Positions 51,807 to 60,699 of a stretch of 64,000 bases of DNA are shown here, piece after piece (position 1 is the stretch's first letter; each line of letters begins with the position of its first letter). Source of the stretch: CAZJLP01 sp964546955 (GTDB lineage Bacteria; Verrucomicrobiota; Verrucomicrobiia; Opitutales; Opitutaceae); assembly GCA_964546955.1 (NCBI GenBank), contig CAZJLP010000002.1:62001-126000 (forward strand). The letters run 5' to 3'. Made by a program: the position numbers and the translations under genes. The notes under the pieces were generated by a model that saw nothing but the letters and a program-made list of their open reading frames with translations, ran no database searches and had not been told where the DNA came from.

Positions 51807-52562
51807 ATGTCCTCCGCGTCGCCACCCGCCCCGCAACTGGGGCCCCCCACCCCGCAGGCCGACGCCGTTTTTGCCGCCCGAGAGTTGCGGAAGATCTACG
51901 GGGCGGGCACAGCCGCCGTTCACGCGCTCTCCGGGGTCGATCTGCGGCTGTTCCCAGGAGAGCTGGTGGTCCTGCTCGGCGCGTCCGGCAGCGGCAAGTC
52001 GACTCTGCTCAACCTCCTGGGCGGACTCGACACTCCGAGCAGCGGCACGCTGAGTTTCCGCGGCTGGGACTTAGGCCGAGCAAACGAAAAAACACTTACG
52101 CAGTATCGCCGCGATGTGGTCGGTTTCGTATTTCAATTCTACAATCTCATTCCGAGCCTGACTGCGCGGGAGAATGTCGGCTTGATCACGGAGGTGGCGC
52201 GCAATCCCATGCGGCCGGAGGACGCTCTAGGCCTCGTCGGATTGTCGAGCCGCCTCGACCATTTCCCCGCCCAACTGTCCGGCGGAGAACAGCAGCGAGT
52301 CGCAATCGCGCGCGCGATCGCGAAGCGGCCGCAAGTCCTTCTCTGCGACGAACCGACCGGGGCGCTGGATGTGGGCACCGGCATTACCGTGCTCGAGGCA
52401 ATCGAACACATCAACCGGGAGCTCGGCACGCTCACCGTCATCATCACCCACAACGCCATCCTCGCGGACATGGCCGACCGAGTACTTACTTTGCGCGACG
52501 GAAAGATCGTGGGTGAGCGACGGAACTCCGCACGTGCGGCCGTGAGCGGCCTAGCATGGTAA
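51807..52562 (+). CDS. ABC transporter ATP-binding protein (LolD/MacB/DevA-like)
   Basis: This 251-residue cytoplasmic ATPase has Walker A GASGSGKS at residues 58-65, the Q-loop FVFQFYNLIP (about 107-116), the signature LSGGEQQ at 157-163 and Walker B LLCDEP at 178-183, with the H-loop in IITHN. The LolD/MacB subfamily is suggested by the IPSLTARENV stretch. It drives the FtsX-type permease encoded 83 bases downstream. Confidence 0.94.
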   Translation: MSSASPPAPQLGPPTPQADAVFAARELRKIYGAGTAAVHALSGVDLRLFPGELVVLLGASGSGKSTLLNLLGGLDTPSSGTLSFRGWDLGRANEKTLTQYRRDVVGFVFQFYNLIPSLTARENVGLITEVARNPMRPEDALGLVGLSSRLDHFPAQLSGGEQQRVAIARAIAKRPQVLLCDEPTGALDVGTGITVLEAIEHINRELGTLTVIITHNAILADMADRVLTLRDGKIVGERRNSARAAVSGLAW

Positions 52563-52567
52563 AAGGC

Positions 52568-52629
52568 AATGCAGAATGGAGAATCTAGAATGAAGAATGA
52601 TTTTCCCGATCTCCTTCCCATTCTGCATT
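52568..52629. repeat. AATGCAGAATGG intergenic palindrome, copy 1
   Basis: AATGCAGAATGG (52568-52579) and CCATTCTGCATT (52618-52629) are perfect inverted copies, with further GAATG units between. It lies between the ATPase and permease genes of one operon. Related sequence occurs at 62502-62587 and 63004-63077. Confidence 0.75.
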
Positions 52630-52645
52630 AGCGACAGCTCGCCGA

Positions 52646-55009
52646 ATGTCCCTGCTCAACCTCAAGCTCCTGCGCGATCTGCGGCTGCTAAAGTCACAAG
52701 CCTTTGCCGTCGCGCTCGTCATGGCCTGCGGGCTGGCGATGATGATGATGACGCGAAGCCTCATTGTGTCGCTGGAGGAAGCGAGTTCGTCCTATTACCA
52801 GCACTACCGCTTTGCCGATGTGTTCGCAAAAGTGAAACGCGCTCCTGATTCGGTCGCGCACGATATCGCTCGGCTGCCCGGCGTCGCGGCGGTGGAAACA
52901 AGCATCGCGATGCAAGTGACGCTCGATCTGCCGGGAATGGCGGAGCCCGCCACGGGCTTGATCAACACGGTGCCGGATCGACGCCCACCCGAGCTCAACC
53001 GTCTCTTTCTTCGCACGGGACGCCTGCTGCAGGTCGACTCGCACCACGAAGTTCTGGTTGGAGAAGCGTTCGCCGAGACGCATAAACTCAAACCGGGAGA
53101 CACCGTGTCCGCCATTCTCAACGGTCGAAAGCTGCCCCTGCGCATCGTCGGTATCGTACTCTCGCCGGAGTTTGTTTTTGAAGCACCTCCGGGCGCCGCG
53201 CTTCCCGACAACAAAACCTTCGGCGTTTTCTGGATGAGGTACAAGGAGCTGGCCGAGGCTTACAGCCTCGACGGCGCGTTCAATACGCTGGCGCTTCGGC
53301 TCGGACCGGGCACGTCGGAGCGAGCCGTGCTCGACGGCGTAGACCGTCTGCTCGAGCCCTATGGGGCGCTCGGTGCGTACGGTCGCAAGGACCATTCGTC
53401 GCATGTGCGCGTCACCGATGAGATCCGCGTGCTGCAGGGACTTTCCTTCGGCTTTCCTCTCGTTTTCCTCAGTGTCGCGGCCTTCATGACCAACGCGGTC
53501 ATGAGCCGTCAGATCAATCTCCAACGGGAGCAGATCGCGATTTTAAAGGCATTCGGTTTCAGCAATGGACGGATCGCGGCGCACTATTTCAAATTCGCCC
53601 TGGCCATCGTGGCGCTCGGCACCGTGCTGGGCGTGCTCGGCGGATTGCTCCTGGGAGCGAAGCTGGTGGAGATGTATCATCTCTTCTTCCGCTTTCCGCA
53701 ATTGGACTTTCGGTTGTCGTGGCCGGCCTTGTACGCGGCGGGGATCGTTTCCGCGCTCGCGGCGGCGGTCGGCGTCGCCGGCGCGGTGCGGCGCGCTGTC
53801 CGTTTACCGCCCGCCGAAGCAATGCGGCCGGAACCTCCCGCCGACTATCGGCCCGCGCTGCTCGAGCGGTGGGGCCTGGCCCAAACGTGGTCGGTGTCGG
53901 CCCGGATGGCCCTGCGAAACCTCGAACGCAAACCTTGGCAGGCGATCCTCACGAGTATGGCGCTGTCGCTCGCCACGGCGATCCTGATCATCCCCAATTC
54001 ATTTCGCGACGGCATCAACCACATCCTCGATTTCCAGTGGGACATCGTGCAGCGCGAAACCGTCATGATTTCGCTTGTCGAGCCCGGCCCAGCCCGCGCC
54101 ATCGCCGATTTCCGCAATCTTCCCGGGGTGACCCACGCGGAACCCTTTCGCGGCGTGCCGGTGGAGCTGCGCTGGGGCTATCGCACGCGCCGTCTTTCGA
54201 TCTATGGACAACCCGCGAATGGCCACCTGAGCCGGGTCATCGGCGCGGACAACAAGAGGATTCCTCTGCCTTCGCACGGTCTCGTGCTTTCGCAGAAGCT
54301 CGCCGAGGTTCTCGAGGTTGGCCTGGGCGACCGTTTGTTGGTGCGCGTGCTTGAAGGCGCTCGTCCTGAACTTTGGATTCCGATCACGGGGATGGCCGAG
54401 GATTTTGCCGGCGTAGCGGTCTATATGGAACTGGATGCGCTGAATCGACTGCTCCTCCAAGGCGATCGCATCGACGGAGCACACCTCAGCGTCGCGAGAA
54501 ACGCCTGGCCCGCTTTCCTGGCCGCGGTCAAGGAGACCCCCCGCGTCGCGGGCACCATCATCAAGGAGTCGATGCGCAACAGCTTTCGCGACACCACCGC
54601 GCAAAGCATCGGGTTGCTCCAGATGATCTACCTCTTTTTCGCGACCGTCGTCGCCTTCGGCATCGTCTACAACAGCGCGCGTATCTCGCTGTCGGAGCGC
54701 CAGCGCGAACTCGCGACGCTGCGGGTGCTCGGTTTCAGCCAGGGTGAAGTCGGCGCGGTGCTCGTCGGGGAACTCGTGATCCTGACCCTCGCCGCGCTGC
54801 CGATCGGATTGTTCCTCGGTTCGCTCCTGGCCAAGGCGATTCTCACCAGTGTGAACACTGAAACCGTGCGATTGCCGCTCATCCTCACTCCGGCCAACTA
54901 CGCCTTTGCGGTGCTCGTCGTCTCGACCGCCACCGCTGTTTCCCTCCTCTTCGCTTGCCGCAAACTCAACCAACTCGACCTCGTCGGTGCATTGAAGGCC
55001 GCCGACTGA
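52646..55009 (+). CDS. ABC transporter permease with two FtsX-type domains
   Basis: The protein has 787 residues. An N-terminal helix (FAVALVMACGLAMMMMTRSL) is followed by a MacB-like periplasmic domain (residues ~45-255). The first FtsX core is at about 265-390 (FGFPLVFLSVAAFMTNAVMS; ALGTVLGVLGGLLLGAKLVE). A second N-terminal helix and periplasmic domain lie at ~430-650 and the second FtsX core at ~660-780 (SIGLLQMIYLFFATVVAFGI; LGFSQGEVGAVLVGELVILT). This duplicated layout is typical of LolC/E-like or DevC-like exporters working without a separate second permease. Acts with the ATPase upstream and the HlyD-type protein downstream. Confidence 0.92.
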   Translation: MSLLNLKLLRDLRLLKSQAFAVALVMACGLAMMMMTRSLIVSLEEASSSYYQHYRFADVFAKVKRAPDSVAHDIARLPGVAAVETSIAMQVTLDLPGMAEPATGLINTVPDRRPPELNRLFLRTGRLLQVDSHHEVLVGEAFAETHKLKPGDTVSAILNGRKLPLRIVGIVLSPEFVFEAPPGAALPDNKTFGVFWMRYKELAEAYSLDGAFNTLALRLGPGTSERAVLDGVDRLLEPYGALGAYGRKDHSSHVRVTDEIRVLQGLSFGFPLVFLSVAAFMTNAVMSRQINLQREQIAILKAFGFSNGRIAAHYFKFALAIVALGTVLGVLGGLLLGAKLVEMYHLFFRFPQLDFRLSWPALYAAGIVSALAAAVGVAGAVRRAVRLPPAEAMRPEPPADYRPALLERWGLAQTWSVSARMALRNLERKPWQAILTSMALSLATAILIIPNSFRDGINHILDFQWDIVQRETVMISLVEPGPARAIADFRNLPGVTHAEPFRGVPVELRWGYRTRRLSIYGQPANGHLSRVIGADNKRIPLPSHGLVLSQKLAEVLEVGLGDRLLVRVLEGARPELWIPITGMAEDFAGVAVYMELDALNRLLLQGDRIDGAHLSVARNAWPAFLAAVKETPRVAGTIIKESMRNSFRDTTAQSIGLLQMIYLFFATVVAFGIVYNSARISLSERQRELATLRVLGFSQGEVGAVLVGELVILTLAALPIGLFLGSLLAKAILTSVNTETVRLPLILTPANYAFAVLVVSTATAVSLLFACRKLNQLDLVGALKAAD

Positions 55010-55112
55010 TACAAAGTCTCGATCCGCTGATAGAAGATAGAAGAAACCGTCCCGCAAACTTCACGCCTGCGACTATTCTCTCTGTATTATTCGCCATCTC
55101 TACCCTCTTCCC

Positions 55113-56369
55113 ATGCCCTCGCCCACCCCACCTACCGCCTCGGAACCCGCCTATGACGCATCCGCTCATCTGTCGCGGAAGCGCAAGCGCTGGCCCTACA
55201 TCGCCGGCGCCGCTCTGGTTGCGCTCATCGTCGCGGGACTGTGGCCCAAGGCGGTTCCGATAGAAATCTCGAAGGTATCGCGGGGCTCCCTCGAGGTGAC
55301 GGTGAACGACGAGGGGCAAACCCGCGTAAGGAATCGCTATGTGATCGCCAGTCCCGTTTCCGCGCAGTTGCGCCGGATCGATCATAAACCAGGGGCAATC
55401 GTCGAGGCGGGCAAAACCATCCTCGCTGTGCTCGAGACGGCCGCCGCCGATCTGCTGGATGCTCGCTCTCTCGCCCAAGCGGAGGCTCGGGTGCGCGCCG
55501 CCGGCGCGGCCCGCGATCAAGCGAATGCGATGCGGGAACGCGCACGCACCGCGGCCACGCTGGCGAACACGGAGTGGGAGCGGGCGAAGACGCTTTTCGA
55601 GCGCAATAGCATTTCCCGTCAGGAATTGGATGTCGCTCAGATGCGGCAAGCGGTGGCGGCGCAGGAGAGCCGTGCGGCGGAGTTCGGGTTTAACGTCGCC
55701 GGCTTCGAATACGAGCAGGCCCAGGCCCTCCTCGTGCGCGGCCGGCCCGACTCGGCCGGCGAGACCCGCATCACGCTCACTTCGCCCGTCAGCGGTCGCG
55801 TCTTGCGCGTATTTCAGGAAAGCGAGCGTTTGGTTACCGCCGGCTTCGCTCTCTTGGAGGTGGGAGATCCGACCGATCTGGAAGCCAAAATCGAGGTGCT
55901 CTCGCGGGATGGGGTGGCAATCGCGCCCGGCGCTCGAGCCTGGCTGGAGAAATGGGGCGGCCCGAAGCCGCTCGAGGCCCGCGTGCGCCTCGTGGAGCCG
56001 TCCGCCTTCACCAAGATATCGGCGCTCGGAGTGGAAGAACAGCGGGTCAACGTGATTGTGGACCTCGTCGATCCCCTCGAGAACCGCCCCACGCTCGGCG
56101 ACGCTTATCGCGTCGAGGGCCGAATCGTGACCTGGAATTCGAACGACGTCGTCAAGGTGGCTGCGGGCGCGCTCTTTCAACGCGAGGACAAATGGCAGAC
56201 CTTCGTCGTCGAGGGCGGCCGCGCGCGTTTGCGCGAAGTCCGCATCGGCCACAGCAGCGGAAGCGAGACCGAAATCCTCGAGGGCGTTTCGCCGGGCACG
56301 ACCGTGATCGTCTATCCCGGGGATCGGGTCAAAGACGGCGTCCGCGTGACTGAATTGGTGATCAAATAA
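55113..56369 (+). CDS. HlyD-family membrane fusion (periplasmic adaptor) protein
   Basis: The protein has 418 residues. A single N-terminal helix (PYIAGAALVALIVAGLW) anchors it in the inner membrane. The barrel-sandwich hybrid halves (RYVIASPVSAQLRRIDHKPG and RITLTSPVSGRVLRVFQESE) flank an Ala/Arg/Glu coiled-coil hairpin (residues ~110-205). A beta-barrel and membrane-proximal region follow, ending GTTVIVYPGDRVKDGVRV. It should bridge the ABC permease to an outer-membrane channel such as TolC. No outer-membrane factor gene is adjacent. It completes a three-gene export operon. Confidence 0.93.
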   Translation: MPSPTPPTASEPAYDASAHLSRKRKRWPYIAGAALVALIVAGLWPKAVPIEISKVSRGSLEVTVNDEGQTRVRNRYVIASPVSAQLRRIDHKPGAIVEAGKTILAVLETAAADLLDARSLAQAEARVRAAGAARDQANAMRERARTAATLANTEWERAKTLFERNSISRQELDVAQMRQAVAAQESRAAEFGFNVAGFEYEQAQALLVRGRPDSAGETRITLTSPVSGRVLRVFQESERLVTAGFALLEVGDPTDLEAKIEVLSRDGVAIAPGARAWLEKWGGPKPLEARVRLVEPSAFTKISALGVEEQRVNVIVDLVDPLENRPTLGDAYRVEGRIVTWNSNDVVKVAAGALFQREDKWQTFVVEGGRARLREVRIGHSSGSETEILEGVSPGTTVIVYPGDRVKDGVRVTELVIK

Positions 56370-56386
56370 GCAGTAGGATAGCCTGC

Positions 56387-56482
56387 AAAAGGTGGAGCCC
56401 GCCCTCCCGGCGGGCCAGTTGACGCCGCTGGAGAGCGGCCTGGTAGTCGGACGAACCTGCCGGGACGGCAGGTTCCACCTCC
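56387..56482. repeat. GGTGGA..TCCACC intergenic palindromic repeat, copy 2
   Basis: The left part is AAAAGGTGGAGCCCGCCCTC with a GGCGGGCC partner. The right part is CCTGCCGGGACGGCAGG followed by TTCCACCTCC. The outer AGGTGGA/TCCACCT ends pair, each with an inner hairpin, giving a dumbbell. This is the most complete copy seen, between the adaptor gene and mnmE. Confidence 0.7.
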
Positions 56483-56591
56483 GCGGCCCGGAGGAACGCG
56501 GAGGGACGATCCGTTCTCTTCTCTCTCCCCTTCCCTTTCTTTTTCTCTTCCCACCTGGCGCAGAGCTCGAAACGGTAGGAGAGCGCTCTCC

Positions 56592-57944
56592 ATGCCAGCC
56601 ACCGACACCATCGCCGCCCTCGCCACACCGGTCGGCACGTCCGCGATCGCCGTCGTGCGGGCGACCGGACCGCAATGCCAGCGGCTCGCCCGCGAAATAT
56701 TCGGCGAGCTGCCCTCGCCCCGCGTGGCCCATCATACCGACTATCGGTCCCTCGCGGGGGCCGTGCTCGACGACGTGGTCGCGACGGTTTTCCTCGGCCC
56801 GCGCTCCTACACCGGCGAAGACACTTTGGAGGTCTCCTGCCACGGAAACCCGTTTATCGCCCAAAAAATCTTGGAAGACCTGCTCGCGCGAGGCTGCCGC
56901 TCGGCCGAACCCGGAGAATTCACCCGCCGTGCGTTCCTCAATGGCCGGATCGACCTGACTCAGGCCGAAGCGGTGATGGATCTCATTCACGCGCGCAGCG
57001 AGCGAGCCCTGGCTGCGGCCAATCAGCAACTGCGCGGCAGCCTGGGAAGACATTTGGCCGGACTCTCTCACGACCTGCTCTCGGCTCTCGCGCGAGTGGA
57101 AGCGTACATCGATTTCCCGGACGAGGACCTTCCCCCGGAGGATCGCGGCATCGTTCTGGGCGCGATCGATCGTTTGCTGGCGGGCGCGGACCGGCTCCTC
57201 GCCACCCATCACTACGGCGACCTCCTCCGCGACGGCATCAAAACCGTTATCATCGGCGAGCCCAACGCGGGCAAGAGCTCCCTCCTCAATCGCCTCTGCG
57301 GACGCGAGCGCGCCCTGGTCAGCGCCGAGCCGGGCACCACCCGCGATTTCATCGAGGAGCCGATCTCCATGGGGCCTTATTGTATTCGACTTACGGATAC
57401 TGCAGGCCTGAACGTCAAGCCGAGCGCTCTCGAGAAGCTGGGAATGGAAAAAACGATCGAGCGGGCAGGCGAAGCTGACTTGTTTTTGGTCGTGCTCGAC
57501 GCCACCCGTCCCCACCCCACCCTGCCGGACGATATTTCCGCGCGGCTTACACCTCAAAATGCCATCGTCGTCCTGAATAAATGCGACTTGCCGGCCTCCG
57601 CCCTTATCGCCAGCGCGGCCGGACCGTTGAGCTATGTGCGCGTATCGGCTCTGACCGGAGCCGGCTTCGACGAGCTCGCCAGAGCCATCGAACGCCGCGC
57701 GGAATCCTTCCGCCTCGATCATGGCACCGAGATCATCGCGATCAATGCGCGCCACGCCGAGGCCCTTCGTCACGCAAAAATCTGCCTCAACGAGGCGCGC
57801 GACAATCTCCTCGCGAGCCGCCCCGTAGAACTGTTGGCCAGCGACCTTCGAGGGGCCCTGGATGCTTTTGGCCAGATCGGGGGGAAGATTGATCATGAAC
57901 GCGTGCTCGATCACCTGTTCGCCACGTTTTGCATCGGTAAATGA
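56592..57944 (+). CDS. mnmE: tRNA uridine-5-carboxymethylaminomethyl modification GTPase
   Basis: The 450-residue MnmE works with MnmG to modify the wobble uridine of certain tRNAs. The N-terminal folate-binding domain (DTIAALATPVGTSAIAVVRA) and the helical domain surround a GTPase: G1 GEPNAGKS (222-229), G2 in PGTTRDFIEE, G3 DTAG (269-272), G4 NKCD (329-332). The C-terminal FCIGK supplies the conserved cysteine motif C-(I/L/V)-G-K. Length is normal. mnmG follows after 58 bases with its own promoter-like sequence. Confidence 0.98.
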   Translation: MPATDTIAALATPVGTSAIAVVRATGPQCQRLAREIFGELPSPRVAHHTDYRSLAGAVLDDVVATVFLGPRSYTGEDTLEVSCHGNPFIAQKILEDLLARGCRSAEPGEFTRRAFLNGRIDLTQAEAVMDLIHARSERALAAANQQLRGSLGRHLAGLSHDLLSALARVEAYIDFPDEDLPPEDRGIVLGAIDRLLAGADRLLATHHYGDLLRDGIKTVIIGEPNAGKSSLLNRLCGRERALVSAEPGTTRDFIEEPISMGPYCIRLTDTAGLNVKPSALEKLGMEKTIERAGEADLFLVVLDATRPHPTLPDDISARLTPQNAIVVLNKCDLPASALIASAAGPLSYVRVSALTGAGFDELARAIERRAESFRLDHGTEIIAINARHAEALRHAKICLNEARDNLLASRPVELLASDLRGALDAFGQIGGKIDHERVLDHLFATFCIGK

Positions 57945-57987
57945 TCGCTTGCGCGCGTGACCTAACCCCCGTAGGGTAAGGGTTTTA

Positions 57988-57993
57988 TATAAT
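57988..57993 (+). promoter_or_regulatory. Candidate -10 element of mnmG (possible leaderless start)
   Basis: TATAAT ends ten bases before the mnmG ATG (58003). Transcription would normally begin six to eight bases later, so the mRNA would start within two or three bases of the ATG. No good -35 box is found at 17 bases upstream. The candidate would let mnmG be transcribed independently of mnmE. Confidence 0.4.
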
Positions 57994-58002
57994 CGCAAGT
58001 GG

Positions 58003-59889
58003 ATGATATTCAATAAGATACCGTACGATGTGATTGTCTGCGGAGCCGGGCACGCCGGGTGCGAAGCCGCGTTTGCCGCTGCCCGAATGGGTGCCTCTAC
58101 CCTGCTCTTGACCGGCAATATCGACACTATTGCCCAGATGAGCTGCAACCCGGCCATTGGAGGCCAAGCCAAGGGTCAGATGGTTCGAGAGATCGACGCA
58201 TTAGGCGGCGAGATGGCCATCACTACGGATTTGACGGCAATTCAGTTTCGTCTGCTCAACGAATCAAAAGGACCCGCCGTGCAGTCGCCCCGGGCTCAGT
58301 GCGACAAAAAGGCCTATCAATTCCGGATGAAGCACACCCTGGAACTCCAAGACCGTCTCCAGATTTTTCAGGCGACTGTCACTGGACTTACGTTCATGGA
58401 TGGTCGTGTGGTAGGCGTGCGCACCAATCTCGACATAGAGTTCCGGGGCGCGACTGTCGTCGTGACGACGGGTACTTTTCTGCGCGGCCTCATGCACATT
58501 GGCCAGAATAAGAACGAAGGAGGTCGACTGGGAGATTTCAGCGCAAAAACTCTCTCCGCGAGCTTTATTGAGGCAGGGATCGAACTTCGACGCCTCAAAA
58601 CGGGCACCCCTCCCCGTCTTCTGGGCCGCAGTCTTGATTTTGCAAAGATGGAGGAGCAGCGAGGCGACGAGCATCCCACTCTGTTCGCCTTCCACGACAC
58701 GCGAGATCCCGACAACTTGTTCCACGTGGAACATACCGGCGAAAACCGTCTCGGCTGGGATCCTGGCACGAACCAAGTCTCCTGCTGGATGACTTACACC
58801 ACGCCGCAGACCGCTCAACTCGTCCGAGACAACCTTCACAAGTCGGCAATGTATTCCGGGGAAATTGAAGGCGTCGGACCGCGTTATTGCCCCAGCATCG
58901 AGGACAAATTCGTTCGCTTCGCCGATAAGCCCCGGCATTTACTCTTCTTAGAACCTGAAGGCAGGAGCACCAATGAATATTATGTCAACGGGCTTTCCAC
59001 GTCGCTGCCGTTCGACGTTCAGCTTGAGATGGTTCATAGCGTACCAGGCCTGGAAAACGCACTCGTCTTGCGACCTGCTTATGCCGTTGAATACGATTTC
59101 GCGCCGCCCACGCAGCTTTATCCGTCGTTGGAATCCAAGAAGGTGGAGAACCTTTTTTTTGCAGGGCAAATAAATGGCACCTCGGGCTATGAGGAGGCAG
59201 CATCCCAGGGCTTGGTCGCCGGGGTAAATGCTGTGCGCAAAGTCAGGGGCCAGACGCCACTCATCATTCAGCGGCAGGAAGCCTATATTGGTGTACTGAT
59301 TGATGATTTGGTGACCAAAGGCACGGAAGAGCCTTACCGGATGTTTACCAGTAGGGCAGAGCATCGCTTGCTCTTCAATCATGGCAGCGCCGAGTTAAGA
59401 CTCGCCCACCACGCTCGGGAGCACGGTTTGATTTCGCCTTCGCGTTTGGTTCGCATCGAAGAAAAGAAAAAATTGACTGAACACTGGATCATGCAACTCG
59501 AGCGTATCAAAGCGCCGCAGGGGCAGGGGAGTCTCGCTGACGCGATCCGACGGGCGGCTTCCGCCGTGACGGCGACACCGGAGCTCCCAAACGAATTCAT
59601 CCTCCTACCGAAAGAGACCCGCGAGGAGGTCCTTTATCGGGTCCGCTACGCCGGTTATCTCAATCGCGAACAACGCCAAATTGAAAAATTGTCGGAAATC
59701 GAGAAAATCAAGCTACCCAAGGACTTAGATTATCTAAAGGTGAAGGGGTTACGGCGTGAAAGCGCGCTCAAATTGAATGAACTGAAACCCTTCACGCTCG
59801 GCCAAGCGAGCCGCGTAAGCGGTGTTAATCCGGCTGATATCAACATCTTAATGGTCGTCCTGGAGGCCGGGAAGGGCTTGTCGGCATGA
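58003..59889 (+). CDS. mnmG: tRNA uridine-5-carboxymethylaminomethyl modification enzyme
   Basis: MnmG (GidA, 628 residues) is the FAD/NADH-dependent partner of MnmE. The FAD fingerprint is DVIVCGAGHAGCEAAFAAAR at residues 9-28. TGTFLRGLMHIG, RPAYAVEYDFAPPTQLYPSL, FFAGQINGTSGYEEAASQG and SRAEHRLL are all conserved. The C-terminal helical tRNA domain (LDYLKVKGLRRESALKLNEL, and the RVSGVNPADINILM block) is complete. Codon choice seems less GC3-rich than in mnmE and the atp genes. trmB overlaps its end by four bases. Confidence 0.98.
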   Translation: MIFNKIPYDVIVCGAGHAGCEAAFAAARMGASTLLLTGNIDTIAQMSCNPAIGGQAKGQMVREIDALGGEMAITTDLTAIQFRLLNESKGPAVQSPRAQCDKKAYQFRMKHTLELQDRLQIFQATVTGLTFMDGRVVGVRTNLDIEFRGATVVVTTGTFLRGLMHIGQNKNEGGRLGDFSAKTLSASFIEAGIELRRLKTGTPPRLLGRSLDFAKMEEQRGDEHPTLFAFHDTRDPDNLFHVEHTGENRLGWDPGTNQVSCWMTYTTPQTAQLVRDNLHKSAMYSGEIEGVGPRYCPSIEDKFVRFADKPRHLLFLEPEGRSTNEYYVNGLSTSLPFDVQLEMVHSVPGLENALVLRPAYAVEYDFAPPTQLYPSLESKKVENLFFAGQINGTSGYEEAASQGLVAGVNAVRKVRGQTPLIIQRQEAYIGVLIDDLVTKGTEEPYRMFTSRAEHRLLFNHGSAELRLAHHAREHGLISPSRLVRIEEKKKLTEHWIMQLERIKAPQGQGSLADAIRRAASAVTATPELPNEFILLPKETREEVLYRVRYAGYLNREQRQIEKLSEIEKIKLPKDLDYLKVKGLRRESALKLNELKPFTLGQASRVSGVNPADINILMVVLEAGKGLSA

Positions 59890-60560
59890 CCCGCGCCTCT
59901 CCGAACTCCATGCGCGCGGCCGCTTCCCAGAAGGTGGATTTAGAACCGTTGCCACCCAGTGCGGATCCGGCCCGTACGGCGGAGTACCTGGCGCGGCGCG
60001 CAGACCGCATGGCGGTCCTCGCGGGGCGGATGGCCACACATCTGGCTGGCCGGCCGCCTGTTACGCTCGAGATCGGCTGCGGCCACGGTCATTACCTGAC
60101 CGCTTACGCGAAGGCCCATCCCGAACGTTTTTGCGTCGGCATCGACTTGGTTCGAGACCGAATCCAGCGAGCGACGCGGAAACGCGACCGGGCGCAGACG
60201 AAGAACCTGCTCTTCTTGATCGCTGAAGCGCGGGAGCTCCTGGGCAGCTGGCCAGAGCAGGCCAGGCTAGGGGAGGTGTTCGTCCTGTTCCCTGATCCCT
60301 GGCCCAAACGCCGACATCATAAAAACCGCATTCTCCAGCCCGGCTTCCTCACAGAATTGGGAGAGCGGGCCATCCCGGGTGCACGCCTCTGCTTCCGTAC
60401 AGACCACCAGCCCTATTTCGAGGAGGCCCGGGCCGCCGCAGGCTCGCACGTGCTCTGGAAGCTCCACGAGGAACCGTGGCCCTTCGAACTGGAAACAGTA
60501 TTCCAGTCCCGCGCCCCGACCTACTATTCCTTCGTCGCTCGACGCGTTCCGCACCTATAA
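59886..60560 (+). CDS. trmB: tRNA (guanine-N7-)-methyltransferase
   Basis: The 224-residue TrmB methylates G46 of tRNA with SAM. The SAM motif is LEIGCGHGHY (residues 61-70) and the family signature is FPDPWPKRRHHKNR (135-148), followed by RLCFRTDHQPYFEEA. The usual C-terminal TxFE motif is modified to ELETVFQSRAPTYYS. It overlaps mnmG by four bases and is translationally coupled to it. The N-terminal ~30 residues precede the fold and may be disordered. Confidence 0.95.
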   Translation: MTRASPNSMRAAASQKVDLEPLPPSADPARTAEYLARRADRMAVLAGRMATHLAGRPPVTLEIGCGHGHYLTAYAKAHPERFCVGIDLVRDRIQRATRKRDRAQTKNLLFLIAEARELLGSWPEQARLGEVFVLFPDPWPKRRHHKNRILQPGFLTELGERAIPGARLCFRTDHQPYFEEARAAAGSHVLWKLHEEPWPFELETVFQSRAPTYYSFVARRVPHL

Positions 60561-60699
60561 GACCGACCCGGCCCTCCGTCCGCCCCGGCTTAATATCGGT
60601 CTCCCCTGTAAGCCCTGGCCATTTCGGTGATTGACGGGTCCGAGGGCGTTTGGCTACGTCCAACCCTTTCAAAACCTCCCAAGAGCTTCCACGCGTTCC

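Noticed and set aside
54966..58172. Leftward open frame of 1068 residues across the export operon and mnmE
   Set aside because: It is antisense to three well-supported genes (permease end, HlyD adaptor, mnmE), has no domain, and arises because high-GC genes lack stops in the opposite frame.
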